Shown piece after piece: positions 48,302-60,659 of a DNA stretch of 64,000 nucleotides. Made by a program: the position numbers and the translations under genes. The number at the start of each line of letters is the position of its first letter. The first letter of the stretch is position 1. The notes beneath the pieces were generated by a model, which worked only from the letters and a program-made list of their open reading frames with translations, did not search any database and was not told the origin of the DNA. The DNA is from Gnetum montanum (Eukaryota > Streptophyta > Gnetopsida > Gnetales > Gnetaceae), in contig MNCI01035706.1 in the NCBI GenBank assembly GCA_015680685.1, forward strand, positions 180,773 to 244,772, given 5' to 3'.

Positions 48302-49648
48302 TGTTACACCCCATTGCATTACAATTATGATTTATATATTGTATGTGGTCTCGGTGGGTTATTAGGATGAGTTAGTTTTTTATGATCGCCCTTTATATGT
48401 TATGATACTTTGGCTTTTATGTTATGATTATGATATCTTTACATGCTTAACTAACATAATTATACACACTAGTCTTATGCGATGTATTAGACATGTGATG
48501 TGGTTGGCAAGGATGTTGGATTGGGTATAAGAGCAATTATTTGATATGTATTTATGTTTTATGTGTAATTTTGGTATTTATGCACTTGAATTATAGTGGT
48601 ATGTTTTGTGATACTTATATATGATTTTGGATGTGTAGTGTGTTTCATATAGATCTTTTTAATTCATCCATGCAATGTGTTTTATTATACAAGTATCATA
48701 TAGATCTTATTGGTTCAAATGAATTTTAATTTAGAGTTTTAGTATGTTTGTTATGCATGTTTGAATGCAAGACGTTAGTTGGGAAAGAAATAAAACAAAA
48801 GAAGTTATGAAACAAAAAGAAAAAAAAAAGGAAAACCAACAACAAGCACCACTATCATTCTTTTCCTTTTCCTTTTGGGCACCACCATTCACATCTTTTA
48901 CCCATAGAATTTTGGTTTCTATTTTTTTTCGGTTTTTTCAGAAAACAGAAATGGAGTCTGAGTGAGCTTGCTCTTCCTCATTTCTTCTGTTTTCTTCTGT
49001 TTTCAGCTCTTTTTCTGAAGTTTTAGCTTTGTGAATAATTTTTTCTTTGCTCTGAGTTTGGATTTGAGATTGTTGTGGGCACATCAATGTGGGTACGAAA
49101 TTTGTTTGAAGTGAAACAGAGTTTTGCCAGATTTCTAAGGATTTTATGCTTAGTTTGGACTTTCTACTTCAACAATTTTAACTTGTAATCTTTACCTTTT
49201 TCCTGTATTTTTGTCCTAAATTAGTGTCTACAATCATGCAATGTGGGCACATAGGACAAATAGCTTTTAAAAAAAGTTTAGAAGAATTGTTTTGCAGATT
49301 TTCCAAAATTTATAGTTTGGTTTGCAAATTATTTACAAATAGATATGTGATGAATGAAAGAATGTGGACTTGTGGAATATTAGATGTAATGTTGATGTGG
49401 CTAGCATACTTTTAATATTATATTTTATGGGTATGTTTTTGGACAAGTGTTTATGGGAGTTTCGATTATCACTGGTAGTAATTAAATTTTATTATTTAAT
49501 ATATTATTAATTAAATTTTAAACATGTATAACATTGTCTATAGGAGTCCGATTGAGGTGCAATTGGTGTCATTGGGATCATCTTTTGACATACTTTCTAA
49601 TCATGGAATTTTTTTCCTTCTTTGGCATCTATCATTTTGGGGGTTACA
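48302..49648 (+). mobile_element. Candidate LTR in the decarboxylase intron
   Basis: It begins TGTTACACCCC and a possible end GGGGGTTACA lies at 49,639-49,648, near-inverted ends of a common plant gypsy LTR type. Flanking bases (ATGAT and ATAGT) do not match well, and the sequence from 49,649 to 50,560 has similar composition, so the end is uncertain. No internal gag or pol is seen. Confidence 0.3.
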
Positions 49649-50559
49649 ATAGTGGTCATTTTTATAAAATTATATGTAGATCATGAAGTATGTTTGTGGA
49701 AAGAAATTTTGTCATGCCATGCTACAGTATCATCTTTATGGAGAAAGTGTGACTATTAGGTGTGGATATTTGTGGTCATGTTATGTTTGTTTTGGATATG
49801 TTGTACTTGTGACATGTGGTAGATTAAGCTAGCCTGGATTGGTACATGTCATTGCAACAACGCTTATAGTGGTCATTGGTAGGTGGTGCTTGCATAAGGG
49901 TGTGGACCGGTTGGTGTTGAGGTACCCTGGAGGTAGTTATGCATTGACTTCCACTGTGATGCATTAGTGAGGCTCTTGTCTCAAGCCTCATCTTGAGAGT
50001 GGGAGAGCATAGGTGTGATTGTCCCTACAGTTACTACATGCCATAGATATGTACGTCCGTATAGTCAATCCTCTAGAAGGCTAGTGGTTGTAGGTCACAG
50101 GTTAACAAATGTTAGCATTGGTAGGATAAATAACAGACTAATAAAAGACTTGCAGACAAGTGACTAATTATGAGCACTCATGACAATGTTTCACATGCTA
50201 TACTAAGTGTGGATTTGCTAGCAAATACATGAATTATAGGTATAGGTTGGTGTAGTGACTTCATGGATTATGTATATGTTAGCATTAGTTTGTGAGTCAT
50301 AGTAATGGTAATATAGCATGTGATTAATCCATGATTGTATGCTCCATGTGATGCTTGATGTTATGATGTGGGTATGAATGCATGGGCATGATAGTCAAGA
50401 TGCATGCAATGTGGTGTAATGTATGTATGAGTGATTATGTCTGACAATGATTACAGAAGCAAGGGGCTAACTTGGGTCCTCTATAAGATCAATCAGGTTT
50501 AGGTTAGCTTTACCTTTTTTCTCGCTAGGTGTATCTTGGTCATGGGCCATGAGCAAACC

Positions 50560-53500
50560 ACTTCTAATCATAGGGCTCAATTATATTCCTTCAAAAATAA
50601 GGTGTGTATTCCTTCCTCCCAATTCAAATTTGAACAAGCCTAGCTAACAAAAAATGGCTTTGTAAGCTAGTGGAGGACATTTGGAATAAGTACCCTATCC
50701 AAGTGGACCCACATGACATCTTTAAATGTGATTTTCAACAACTCAAGAAGGATATGAGAAAGTTCTGAAACGAAGATAAGTATTTCTTCAAAGTCCTCCA
50801 TTCGGATTTACATAAATTGCAGATGCATATACAAGGGACATAAGAAAGGGGGAGGCCCTGGAGGAGGGAGAGCATGACCTATTAGTTCAACTCTAGGAGT
50901 TATTGAAGGAGGAGCACACATACTATTAGGAGAGATCAATGGCCAAATGGCTAGAGGATAGAAATACTAAATCCTTATTTGTTATGGCACATGCAACAAA
51001 AAGAGCCAAGTAGTTCAATCTATTAACAATGGAGAGACTTTAATTCATGAGCCATAGAAAATTGCATAGGTTATACAACAGTTTTGGATGGATATTTGGG
51101 AAGGCAAGATTCCTCCCCTATGACTATCCCCATCTAACAGGTCATCAACATGAAGGATAATGACAAGTTACTAGCCCCCATTACAAAAAAAGAGCTCTCT
51201 AAAATTATCCGGTCTATAAAACGTGGCAAAGCCCCTAGGGCTAATGGTTGGTTAATTAAGTTTTTCAAATAATTCATCAACATTCTAGATGAAAAAATCA
51301 TGGATGCCTTAAACCTTATGCTTGGGTGGGGCTAGGTTAGGAAGGAGATCAATTGCTCTAGGAATATCCTAGTGTTGAAGGTCAATAAGCCCACCTAACT
51401 AGCTCATTTCCAACCCATTGGGGTGTGTAACATGTTGCTCCACTTGTTAACTAAGGCCCTTGTTAAGAGGATGCAATCTCTTGTCATCTCTTGGTGGAGT
51501 TCAAGAGGTTGACTTTGTCAAAGGAAGGTTCATCAAGGACCAAATCTTGCTCCTTCATGAGATCCATCCATAGGGGAAAATTCCCAAGTATGTTCCTCAA
51601 GCTCAACATCACTAAGGCATATGATACTATCAATTGGACATCCTTTGTTGAGATTATGCTAAACAAAGGATTTCATCTAGAATTTGTTAATATATGCACC
51701 AACTTCCAAGCAATAGGTGCCTTTGTTAATATATGAACATCGAAGGGTTCACTTGCATTACCAATCACTACATGCATGACACATTGAGTGATAAAGGTTA
51801 TTATGCTATAGATAGAGGCTATTGCTAGGGCCCTCGACTGAATGTCCAAGGAGCTAGGGTAGGCTATCACTTGGGATAAATTAGCAGTCCACTTCATTCA
51901 TACGATTGGAATCATAAAAGGAAAGATCTATAGAATGATGGGGATCTCTTAAGGAACTCTAGGATACTGCTATTTGCAGATCCCAATGTACACAAGACAA
52001 GGCTATTGCCACCGCCCTAGGCCGAATATCCAAGGAGCTAGGGCTAACTGTTAAGTAGGATAAATCAACAATCCACTTCACTCATACAAATGGAGTCATG
52101 AAAGGTGGGATATGTAGAATGTTGGGTTATCTCTTAGGGGACTCTAGGAGACTGCTATTTGGGGATCCTGATGTGTGCATGGCACTGGACTACCTCTCAG
52201 TTCCAATTTATTCAAAGGGTTTAGTCTAGGGTGGAACATTGGAAATGCAGCTTTTTATCAAGTAAGTGTACGGTAATCCTTGCTTCCTCTGTGCTTTCTA
52301 CTATGACTAAATACATCACTTTAGTTACCTCCCCACCTAAGCAAGTTGTCAACAAAGTTAACCAAATCATCAAACATTTCATCTGGTCAAGGAGGGAGGG
52401 GGTAACCAACTACATCTTATTTGTTGAGATAAGGTTGCTAGATCCAAGGCTATTGGGAACCTTGGGATGCTAATGTTTGAAGACTTTATCATGATTGGCC
52501 ATCAAGGTCTCATTAAATAGATCTTTAAGGAAGACCATGAAGAAGTACCATGCATTTATATCCTTAAAAGAAAGTACCAGCCATGGGATGCCCAAAATAA
52601 TGATTCACATCTTTCATAGAACATTTGCACCCATGCTCAGGCTCTTGTCCCTCTTGGGTGAATGCATGCACACCCATGGGAAATCTTATGGTAGAAGTAC
52701 AAATCTAAGCTAGCTTGTCAGAATATTTGAAGGAGATGGTTACCCAAAAAAATTCAATTCCTCATCTAGCTCATCTATCAAGAGGCACTCCTAGTCTATA
52801 CGAGCCTTCAAGAGTGCACGTCTTTATTAACACCTCCTACCCTCTATGCCACATGGATCAAGAAACTTTGCAACATTTCATCTTGCTTTGTCTTTTTTCT
52901 AAGAATGTCTAGCAAGATTCTAGGCTTGTGCATTTTTTTCAGCTCCATGGGGACTCTTTGGTGGCCGTAGTGTTGTAGGTTCTCTAGCATGTGAGGAACG
53001 AGCAAGTTTTTTGCAATGCCCACTACTACACAAAATTACTATTTGGGGCTACCGCTTGTGGAAGGAAGCTTGCACCACCAAAGGGCAACACCCACCTTCA
53101 AACTAGACTATGCATCTTTGATGCAAAATAACATCCTCTAGGAGATGTTGGTCTGTATTGGTTGGGCTAACCTTCTTCCCATTCTCATGGAAAACCCTTA
53201 CCTTGAAGATGAAGCTTTTTCCAAGCATTGGAGAGGAGAGTATATAACTTTCAAGGTGGTCGAATCAAGTTAACAAAATAAGCTTTCTCTCTTAACTTGG
53301 AAGTTTCAAGAGAGAGGGAAACAATTCTCCTGATGAAACAAGGATTACAAGATCTTAATGGTTTCTTTGCTAGTCCTATCCCAAAGATAGCAAGTGGGCA
53401 AGTTCCAAAATTAGCATTGCCACCCATTTGGAAAGAGGCAACAAAGTTGGTTAATATGTTTTTTGTCTAGTCTAGCAATGTTTGGAAACTCCAAAGAGCC

Positions 53501-54786
53501 CATTATGCTTTCTTGCAATGCATGCAGCTAGGTAAGAGGAAATCTACCGAAATTTTTCCTATATTCTCTTAGACAATGTAGATGGGTAAGACCTTCTAGG
53601 CTCATCTTTTCCCTCTAGGCTGTGGTAGACCCGTAGAACCTAGGACAATGATACTACATTATGTTGATGCGGTTTATGTGCACAAGCGTCCCTTTTGGAA
53701 GGTGTGTTATTGTTCTCTGCTCCCAAGGGTCAGTGCATAGGCGAGGCAATAATGATTAGGGCATAGGGCAAGGGCATGGTGACAATGGTTCAGATCAATA
53801 GGGGTGAATGGCCAATTAGGAATGTTGCTTTACATAGCGGTTGCAACATGCTGAGATTAAATAGGAGCTAGAGGCTAAGTTTGGGGATGAACTTAGTATG
53901 AACACTACAGAGGTAGGCTAACAAGTTGGTTAGAAGGGAGCAAGAGGATCAGGTGCATCAACAAGAGGAGGAGCTACACTACCAAGAATGAGAGAAGGAA
54001 AACCACCAATAGTTGATCAGAGAGACTACACTTTGCAATGTGTTTGAAGACTAGCTCATGGCACAAATCAAGGAAGATCTCCGTAGGGAAGAGGACAAGC
54101 ATTTGGCTACTTAGAAGTAAGAGGAGGCCCAATGGGTCAAAGCCTTCCTTGAGGAAGAGCAAATGAAGAGAAACCAAAATACAACACATGAATTGAACAT
54201 CAAATGATGGCTTTATATGGGCAAGTGCCCTTAGGTTTTCATGGGCATCAACCAAAATAATTTTTGGGCTGTTCTTCAGAAATATATTTGTACCAGCTCT
54301 AATAAATTACGTCCCCAAGAAGGCCAAAAACTTTACTAGAGAGGACCAAGCTCAAAGAGGAGAAGTACAAAGAATTCTAAGAAGCAACTACCTTCATGAA
54401 TTCCAAAACTCATCAGAATATTTTGGATGTAGTCCACATGCAAGAGAGGCTACCGTGCCATTGCACCAAACTTCCCTACTTGCATTGATGATTGGTTGTT
54501 TTTTGTTTAAACATGGATTTTCTATTAGGGGTTGGGTTTGTTGGGCTATGGGTTTTGAGTTGGACCCATGTAACAATAGGCCTCTTTACAGTAGACCCAT
54601 TTTTTTCTTTTGTTTTCTGCCCAAAATTTTTGCTAAGGGTACCCCCTCTTTTTGGTTGCTGGGGGTTCCTTCCCCACTCTAGTGTTTTCCTTGGGGGGTT
54701 TCTCTTCCACCTTTTGGGAGGTTCTTTCCCCCACTATTTGTAATATTTTGGCTGTAATATATTCCCAACTCTCTCTCAAAAAAAAA
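50560..54786 (+). mobile_element. LINE-2, 5'-truncated, with coiled-coil tail
   Basis: Plus-strand L1-type LINE ending in nine A at 54,778-54,786. In order: the pre-RT spacer WLEDRNTKSLFVMAHATKRA (near 50,950); an RT block KELSKIIRSIKRGKAPRANG (51,190-51,250), NMLLHLLTKALVKRMQ, FIKDQILLLHEI; a duplicated thumb segment (51,831-52,180); PPKQVVNKVNQIIKHFIWS (52,330-52,390); a zf-RVT remnant HVFINTSYPLCHMDQETLQH (52,810-52,880); then a Glu-rich coiled coil at 53,900-54,200. Stops are frequent. No target-site duplication was found. Confidence 0.8.
51831..52200 (+). repeat. 184-bp tandem duplication inside LINE-2
   Basis: The block starting CCCTCGACTGAATGTCCAAG at 51,831 returns as CCCTAGGCCGAATATCCAAG at 52,015, and similarity continues through IHF-TH and the GYCYL/LLFGDP segment. 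Two head-to-tail copies of 184 bp cover part of the RT thumb region. The copies differ at perhaps one base in ten, so the duplication is old. Confidence 0.8.
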
Positions 54787-54934
54787 CCATAAAAAATATA
54801 CCTACAATATTTTGGATAGCATAAAACCTTAATTTATGAATGCATGTGTCTAGGTTTAGTATTACAGTATTGCATCTTTACATAGTCATGCTACTAAGAC
54901 TTTATTTCTTAAAATACAAAAAACACATGAAATT

Positions 54935-54952
54935 AAAGAACCTTACATGTCA
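54935..54952. repeat. Target-site duplication, left copy
   Basis: AAAGAACCTTACATGTCA, identical to 56,951-56,968, flanks LINE-3. The left copy is followed by AGGGGCC, the first bases of the LINE. Confidence 0.9.
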
Positions 54953-56950
54953 AGGGGCCAAGGGGGCAAAAAAATGCACTTGGTTTCTTGGGCTGTAATA
55001 GCTCGGCCTAAGTTGGCAAGAGGGATCAGTCTCCTAAACTTCAAGGATGAGGTCAACCTAGAGCTACAGTGGCTCCTGCATAGATTCTTGGTTCACAACA
55101 AGAATCCATTTTTGTGAGCGCAATTGCTTGGACAAAAGTACTGCTGCTGGGAGGCAAGGGCCTACAACTTGCAATTTTGGAGGAACTTATGCTAGCATGT
55201 TCATGCAATGGAACCGTTGGGAATTTTGGATCAATGCCCCCAAGAGATCATAAAACACCGATACCCATTAGAATCCTCCTAGGTGAAAATCTGGAAGGAT
55301 CACTTATTAGAGAAAGTAAAGGTTTTTGGCTGGGTGCTTAAGCATCATGCGCTCCTAGTATGTGTCATGTTGCATGAACATGGCATGCAAGTGGAGCCCA
55401 CCTATCCCATGTGCCTCCATGATATTGAAATGCTATAGCACTTCATGCACAACTACCACTTCACCAAGGTTGTCTGGCATGAGGCCCAACTTCCCCCATT
55501 TGCTTGCCATGGCAATTCGCCAACTTTGGCTGGCCTATGGGTGTTGTGGAAGCACTGAAATTCATGGGTTTTCAAGGGCATTGCACTATCGCTGTTGGCG
55601 ATAATCGCCCAAGGTATTCACATGTTCCAGAACAAAGGTGTCTGCCACTATGGGACAGACACTCCTATTCAAGCCCTCAATCACAGAATTTACACAACAA
55701 ACAGAACTATGGTAGCTGATCCAGTGGATGGGCTAGGACAACATGATGCAATTTATGGAAGCGAAATAGGAAATTCCCACAAGGCAGTTTTACAACAATT
55801 GGCACGACAATGAAACTAAATTTCGTGGCAGGTGCATCATGGTCTCTGTTCTTGTGTTGGCAAATGCATTAGGAGGGACACAGAAGGCGAGATGATTGCA
55901 TTGGTTGTGCATGCACATTTGGACAAACAACATTTTTCAAGGGAACATCCCCAAGACTGCCAATGGTCACATTTGAAGATTGGCTCTATTGGGGGTTTGG
56001 AGGGAAGCTACTGTCTTGGTTGAATGTTACTTCATATAGTCCAAATACTCCCACAAACTTGTGGGCATTCATTTTATTTTTTTGAAGCACATGAGGCACA
56101 GGACCCCCATTAACATGCTGTAGTTTTTTTGGGACTCTCTGTGGTGCCAAAGGCTTGGGAGACACCCTAGGGTGATCATGGCGCTCTAGAGGTGGGGACA
56201 CCAATTCTAGCGCTATAGCCCATGCTAGTCTACTCTTATCAGCAGGGCAGGACGTAGGACCTTAGGACAGGACCCTGGGATACTGACAATGAGGTGGTGA
56301 GAATGCCAATAGACACTGAGGGGATGCAAGACCACAGGCTCAACATGGAGGAGGGAGGCTGGTAGAAAGGGGTAGGTTGGAATATCACCATGAAAAGCAG
56401 TAGAGCAACCAAACAAGCTAGGCAAGAAGAAAGGGAGTGGTGGCAGGAGAGGTGGGAAAACATGCAAAGAGAGGCATATCAGGAGGCCACATGCATGCAA
56501 ATATAGACCCTATGGTGGATGGAGGGCATCATTTCTGAACACACGACAGGTATTGCACAACTTATATAAGAAAATCAACAATGACTAGCAATCGATTTTG
56601 GTACTTCTGTGGACACCAACCCTCATTTGTAGTTTGGAGAGGAGAGTAGGGGGTCAATGCAAGGGCAAAGACCACAGACAAAACAAAAGGGGAAGGCTAG
56701 GGTGACATAGGAAGAGTGAGCATGGGGCATCCACGTAGCTTGATGAGTGGGGGCCTCAGGGAAGGAAGCCTGTAAAGCTTTGCGGGCACAAGCAAGGCCT
56801 ACCCTGGGGGAGGGCAATTTCAGATAGGGGGAATCAATGGTCTTTGTGGCTTTGTAAGTCATCTGGGGTGGGGTCAGCTGCTCTGACCCAAGCTTTACTT
56901 ATGTATAGCTTTCTTTTTCGAATTAATACAACTTGAATTCTTTCAAAAAA
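54953..56950 (+). mobile_element. LINE-3, 5'-truncated, flanked by an 18-bp duplication
   Basis: The insert begins in the RT C-terminal region (LARGISLLNFKDEVNLELQW, with LLHRF following) and continues through zf-RVT-like FGWVLKHHALLV, CVMLHEHG and PMCLHDIEML. From 56,330 to 56,530 it has ARQEEREWWQERWENMQREA, a charged coiled coil. It ends CTTTC followed by nine A, the last three overlapping the duplication. The exact 18-bp duplication shows target-primed insertion and makes this the youngest-looking LINE here, although stops are present. Confidence 0.85.
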
Positions 56951-56968
56951 AAAGAACCTTACATGTCA
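56951..56968. repeat. Target-site duplication, right copy
   Basis: Exact copy of 54,935-54,952, directly after the poly(A) of LINE-3. Without the insert, the intron sequence would run continuously from one flank to the other. Confidence 0.9.
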
Positions 56969-57177
56969 GAAACTATCGTTACGGATTGAAATTACATCTC
57001 ATGATTTATTAGTAATAGAATAAAACTCAGTGCTTAGAACACATAAAAACAACAAGCTCATTATGTATTTAGCTATCTAATGCTAGAAAAATCAATAACT
57101 CATTTTTCTATGTCTTGAAGAATGACAAATCAACAACAAATCAAATATTTTAACAAGGGTAGGTAGTAAAGGCATAC

Positions 57178-57289
57178 CCTTCTCAATGAAAGCAAGAACA
57201 ATCCTAGAATGGTAAATAGCCTGCATAGCTAGAATGATCTTGCGTTCAATTAATTCCTCAACAAGCCTTTTGGTTCATCTATCAAAAAC
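57178..57289 (-). pseudogene. PSD: Phosphatidylserine decarboxylase, exon with TKRLVEELI
   Basis: The minus strand reads VFDR, an in-frame TGA, then TKRLVEELIERKIILAMQAI and YHSRIVLAFIEKG before a GTATGC donor. Plant PSD2/PSD3-type proteins have this segment, with Arg where the TGA stands, between their EF-hand part and the catalytic part. It joins in phase to the exon at 47,795. Earlier exons (C2 and EF-hand) are not seen up to 57,685. The TGA (possibly from CGA) suggests a pseudogene or a damaged allele. Confidence 0.78.
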
Positions 57290-57685
57290 CTTCAATTGTG
57301 TGTTTGTTCAGATATTAATCATTTCAATCAAAAGTAGGCAATTTCTACTCATATATAAGAATGAAAATGCATAACAACAAATTGATTAAGAATTTGCACT
57401 ACATTCAGGCATTTATTTGTACTAAAATGGTACCATCATCTTATTTTTCAATTACCAAAAGCACAAAAATAAGAGCATGTTTAATCACTATTTCAGTTAT
57501 TTTGTGTGTAATTACTTCATTTTATTCTAGAAAATGTCACTGAAAACATTTTCTACACTTTACAAGCAAGTCCCATTGATACATCCCTAGGGATTGTCAC
57601 CTTCTTGTTGCTTTTTCATCACAATTTGCAAATATATAAAATTGTAGAATCCCAAAAGAAGACACGATGCTTAAAATTTCTTCCA
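57290..57685. other. Upstream decarboxylase intron remnant, no further exon seen
   Basis: AT-rich sequence between the decarboxylase exon and the 3' end of LINE-4. Its context suggests another intron of the same gene. Confidence 0.35.
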
Positions 57686-60655
57686 TTTTTTTAGCAAAAT
57701 AATCAGGCATTGTATTAGAAAAAGGTGAGCACAAAACACAAGTGGATGAACCCCATAGAAAGGGGGGGGGGGGGGGGGGGGGGTACTTCACCCTCCCCCA
57801 AGATGAGGAAAGGAGAGACCCACTCAAGCAGAAAAGCAAAACAAAAAAAAAAAGAAATTCTAGAGCTACTAACCATCAAACCTACCCACAAAATCTGGCT
57901 CCTCCCTTGGCCCTTCAATCAGGTACACTCAAAACAAAAAAAAAAGCCAATAGCCCTAACAGGGCACCCTCTCTCCATTCTTGTAAGCATTATCATGCTG
58001 CAAATTGCTAGATGGTAGTGCAAGGCCAACTAGCCCCTTCTTGCCTATGTATAGAATCCAGAACATCCTAGAGTTACTTCGTAGAACCAAAGTTTGCTAC
58101 TTCATGGAACTCCTTGTACTTTCGTGACTATTGTCATTGGGCTTCTGCAGATCCAGCTTTATCTAGATGAAATCTGGCAAAAACCCTCCTAATATGCCTT
58201 TAAAGATCCTCCTAGGAGATGTAACAGCAGACTTCCATAACTTCATAGGGACAATAGCCCATCCAAAATGACCACAGAACACTAGTTGAGTGAGGTGCCA
58301 ATTGCTACTTCATGATTTGCTCCTCTTCCCGTGCAACTTTGGCCCTCCAAACTTCTACCGCCTTCTCTCTTTGCACTCTTTCCTGGGCCTCAAGGTGCAA
58401 ATCTTCCCAGATCTACACCTTGAGATCCTCCTCCAACGTGCACCTCCTTGACACTTCCTACAACTCCCTCAACTGATGCTCTTGAATTGTAGCTTCATGT
58501 GCTTACCTCTCTACCTCCTGCAGCTAAACTATAGCAACCTCCTCATGCCTAGATATCTCAGCCGCCCAATGGGTCTACTCCTTGTCCCGCACTTCTTGAA
58601 CAATGCAACACAGTTCAGATTCATGCTAAATCTAAAGCTCACAATGAATCTACTCTTCAATCAGATAGATTTGGTCCTACCATGGCAATTGAGTAGCAGA
58701 ACCCTAATCTAGAGCACTAGCTCCCACCAACGGCAAACCCAAATCCAGCCTCTCCCTTGGTCCCTACAAAATGGACGAAGAAGATTTTCCCTCTAGGGAT
58801 GGATAACAACACGTATAATAGCATTCTAATTGGACATACGTGAGCCTGCATAGTTTCCCTTGGCTTGGCAGCATTTCATTGTGCCAAAATCAGCCCAAAA
58901 TGGCACCCCCCAACAAAGCGTGGTCAAAAAGAACTTGGGTAAGTTAACAGAGTGACCCAACTGCAAACAATGCATGAAGGGAAAATGGGAGCCTTGGAGC
59001 TTACAAGTGTTCCAGGACTACACAAAGAAATGTTCCCCAAGCTCAAACGCCTCCTGCCATAGGGCCATCAAGGTAGACTTAGGAACTTGCCTACTGATGA
59101 TTCTTGGAACAGGCCCCTGAAAGAAACTTTCTGCATCTTGCAGCCCATGTTCTAAAGGAAAAACAATTTCTTCCCCAATGGTGATACCTATATATTCCAC
59201 AATATCTTCTTTCGTAAGCCTAATCCACACCCCTCGAAAGGTTGTGGAATCAACACACCAACAAGAAAAGGAGGCATCTACAAGATCAAGGTCCCCTACA
59301 AGCTATGGGAGAATGTCATCCCACCCAATCCTCCACACCAATGCCCATAGCTATTGGTTATTCTAGTACCTTTGGCAATTAGGCTCAAAGGTGGGTGTGT
59401 GTCCCATGGCGGTCGTGGCCTCCTACGATAGCCACAAGGCCTTTTGAATAATGAGTGCTAAAGATGGTAGAGGCACATTGTCAAAAACGAGTGTTCTAGG
59501 CCTTCCACACAATTCATCGAATGACGTCAATGTGGAAATCCTTGTGCAAGCACCGACCCATGGCAGCAGTCACCCAAACAACACACATAATGGGGCATTG
59601 ACATAGGATAGAAAATGATCAAATGTCTCAGTGGCCACATTGCAGTGGGGACAAGTGGCAAGAATCTACAAGCCTTTCACCCAAAGCAGCACTTGGACAA
59701 GTAGGCCAACATGTGCCACCAACCATAAAAAGCATTTATTTTTCTCTAGCAAGTGGCCTTGCCAAATCTGCCTCCATCCTAGAATGATTGGGAATTTAAA
59801 GCACAATAACTAACATGATGGGACACCCAACATTCCCAACTAACGCAGTGACTATGTAGTGGCACAAATGCCACACCAGATACAAAAGTCCTAGGGACTC
59901 ACATTCCACATCATATACTTGTGTCACAAATCGCCACCCACGACCTATCAATCTCTATATTTAAGACCCTATTAACAAGTGTTTGATACCCCATTAACAT
60001 AGCATCTTGGAATCTAGTAATGCACAACCCACCCACATTCTTTGGTTGCACCACTTTTTCCCAAGAAACAATGTGCATGTGATCTCCTCCTTTGCCATCT
60101 GACTAGATCGATTATGAATAATTTGGTCCATCCTTTCAATCACCCCTTGTGGAGACATGGCCACAGAAGTTGTATACCTTCTAATAGCCAAAAGGACCAA
60201 TGTTGCTAGACGGATTCTTCCTTTTCTTGTAAGGAAGTGATTGGTCCAGTGTTGAGTTCTCATCTGAAGCTGTCAGATGAGGCAAACCCAAGCTGCTTCT
60301 CTATGCCAATTAAAAATGGGGATCCGCAAGTATATATCTTGTAGGGTGCCCTGCAAAATGCCAGAGTTATGATAGATATTGTTTCTTACCTTGATATCTA
60401 TACAAACAAAGTCAGCTGAGGACTTTCCCCAATTAATAATCAAACCGGTCTCTCGAGACATTTTTCTCAATGCCTACACAATCACATCTGCTTGAAGAAC
60501 AATCCCCCTGGATGAACAAAATCATATCATCTGCATAGTGAAACACCGTGAAAATTTTAGATCGGCCTAAGGTGAAGATTCACAGTTTGGGCAAAAGCTC
60601 ATAGCAGAAATCCAGAAGGCAGAACAATGCGAAGGGGCGTGCAACATCCAGTCTT
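57686..60655 (-). mobile_element. LINE-4, 5'-truncated by element C, with coiled-coil tail
   Basis: Minus-strand L1-type LINE. RT starts in ALFCLLDFCYELLPK (60,635-60,590) and has FTVFHYADDMILF (60,555-60,515, an intact YADD box), GLIINWGKSSADF, IPIFNWHREAAW (60,310), QGVIERMDQIIHN (60,150) and a later domain TKEDIVEYIGITIGEEIVFP (59,210-59,150). At 58,310-58,640 lies a coiled coil (EISRHEEVAIV, EAQERVQREKAVEVWRAKVA). The 3' end is marked by a 7-base T run (57,686-57,692), the poly(A) complement. A run of 22 G (57,762-57,783) lies near it. The 5' end is cut by the LTR of C. Confidence 0.8.
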
Positions 60656-60659
60656 CAAA

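Noticed and set aside
48302-50560. Complete LTR retrotransposon in the decarboxylase intron.
   Set aside because: Only one LTR-like start (TGTTACACCCC) was found, with no gag, pol, primer site or convincing target-site duplication; kept as a low-confidence candidate LTR only.
57725-58018. Gly-rich protein across the G run.
   Set aside because: The frame depends on the length of a 22-G homopolymer, and the region is the 3' part of the minus-strand LINE-4.
60537-60560. TGAAACACCGTG as the start of the element C LTR, because it resembles the outer end of the B LTR (TGAAACACCAC).
   Set aside because: The LINE-4 RT frame (FTVFHYADDMILF) runs straight through it and continues to about 60,650, so the likeness is chance.
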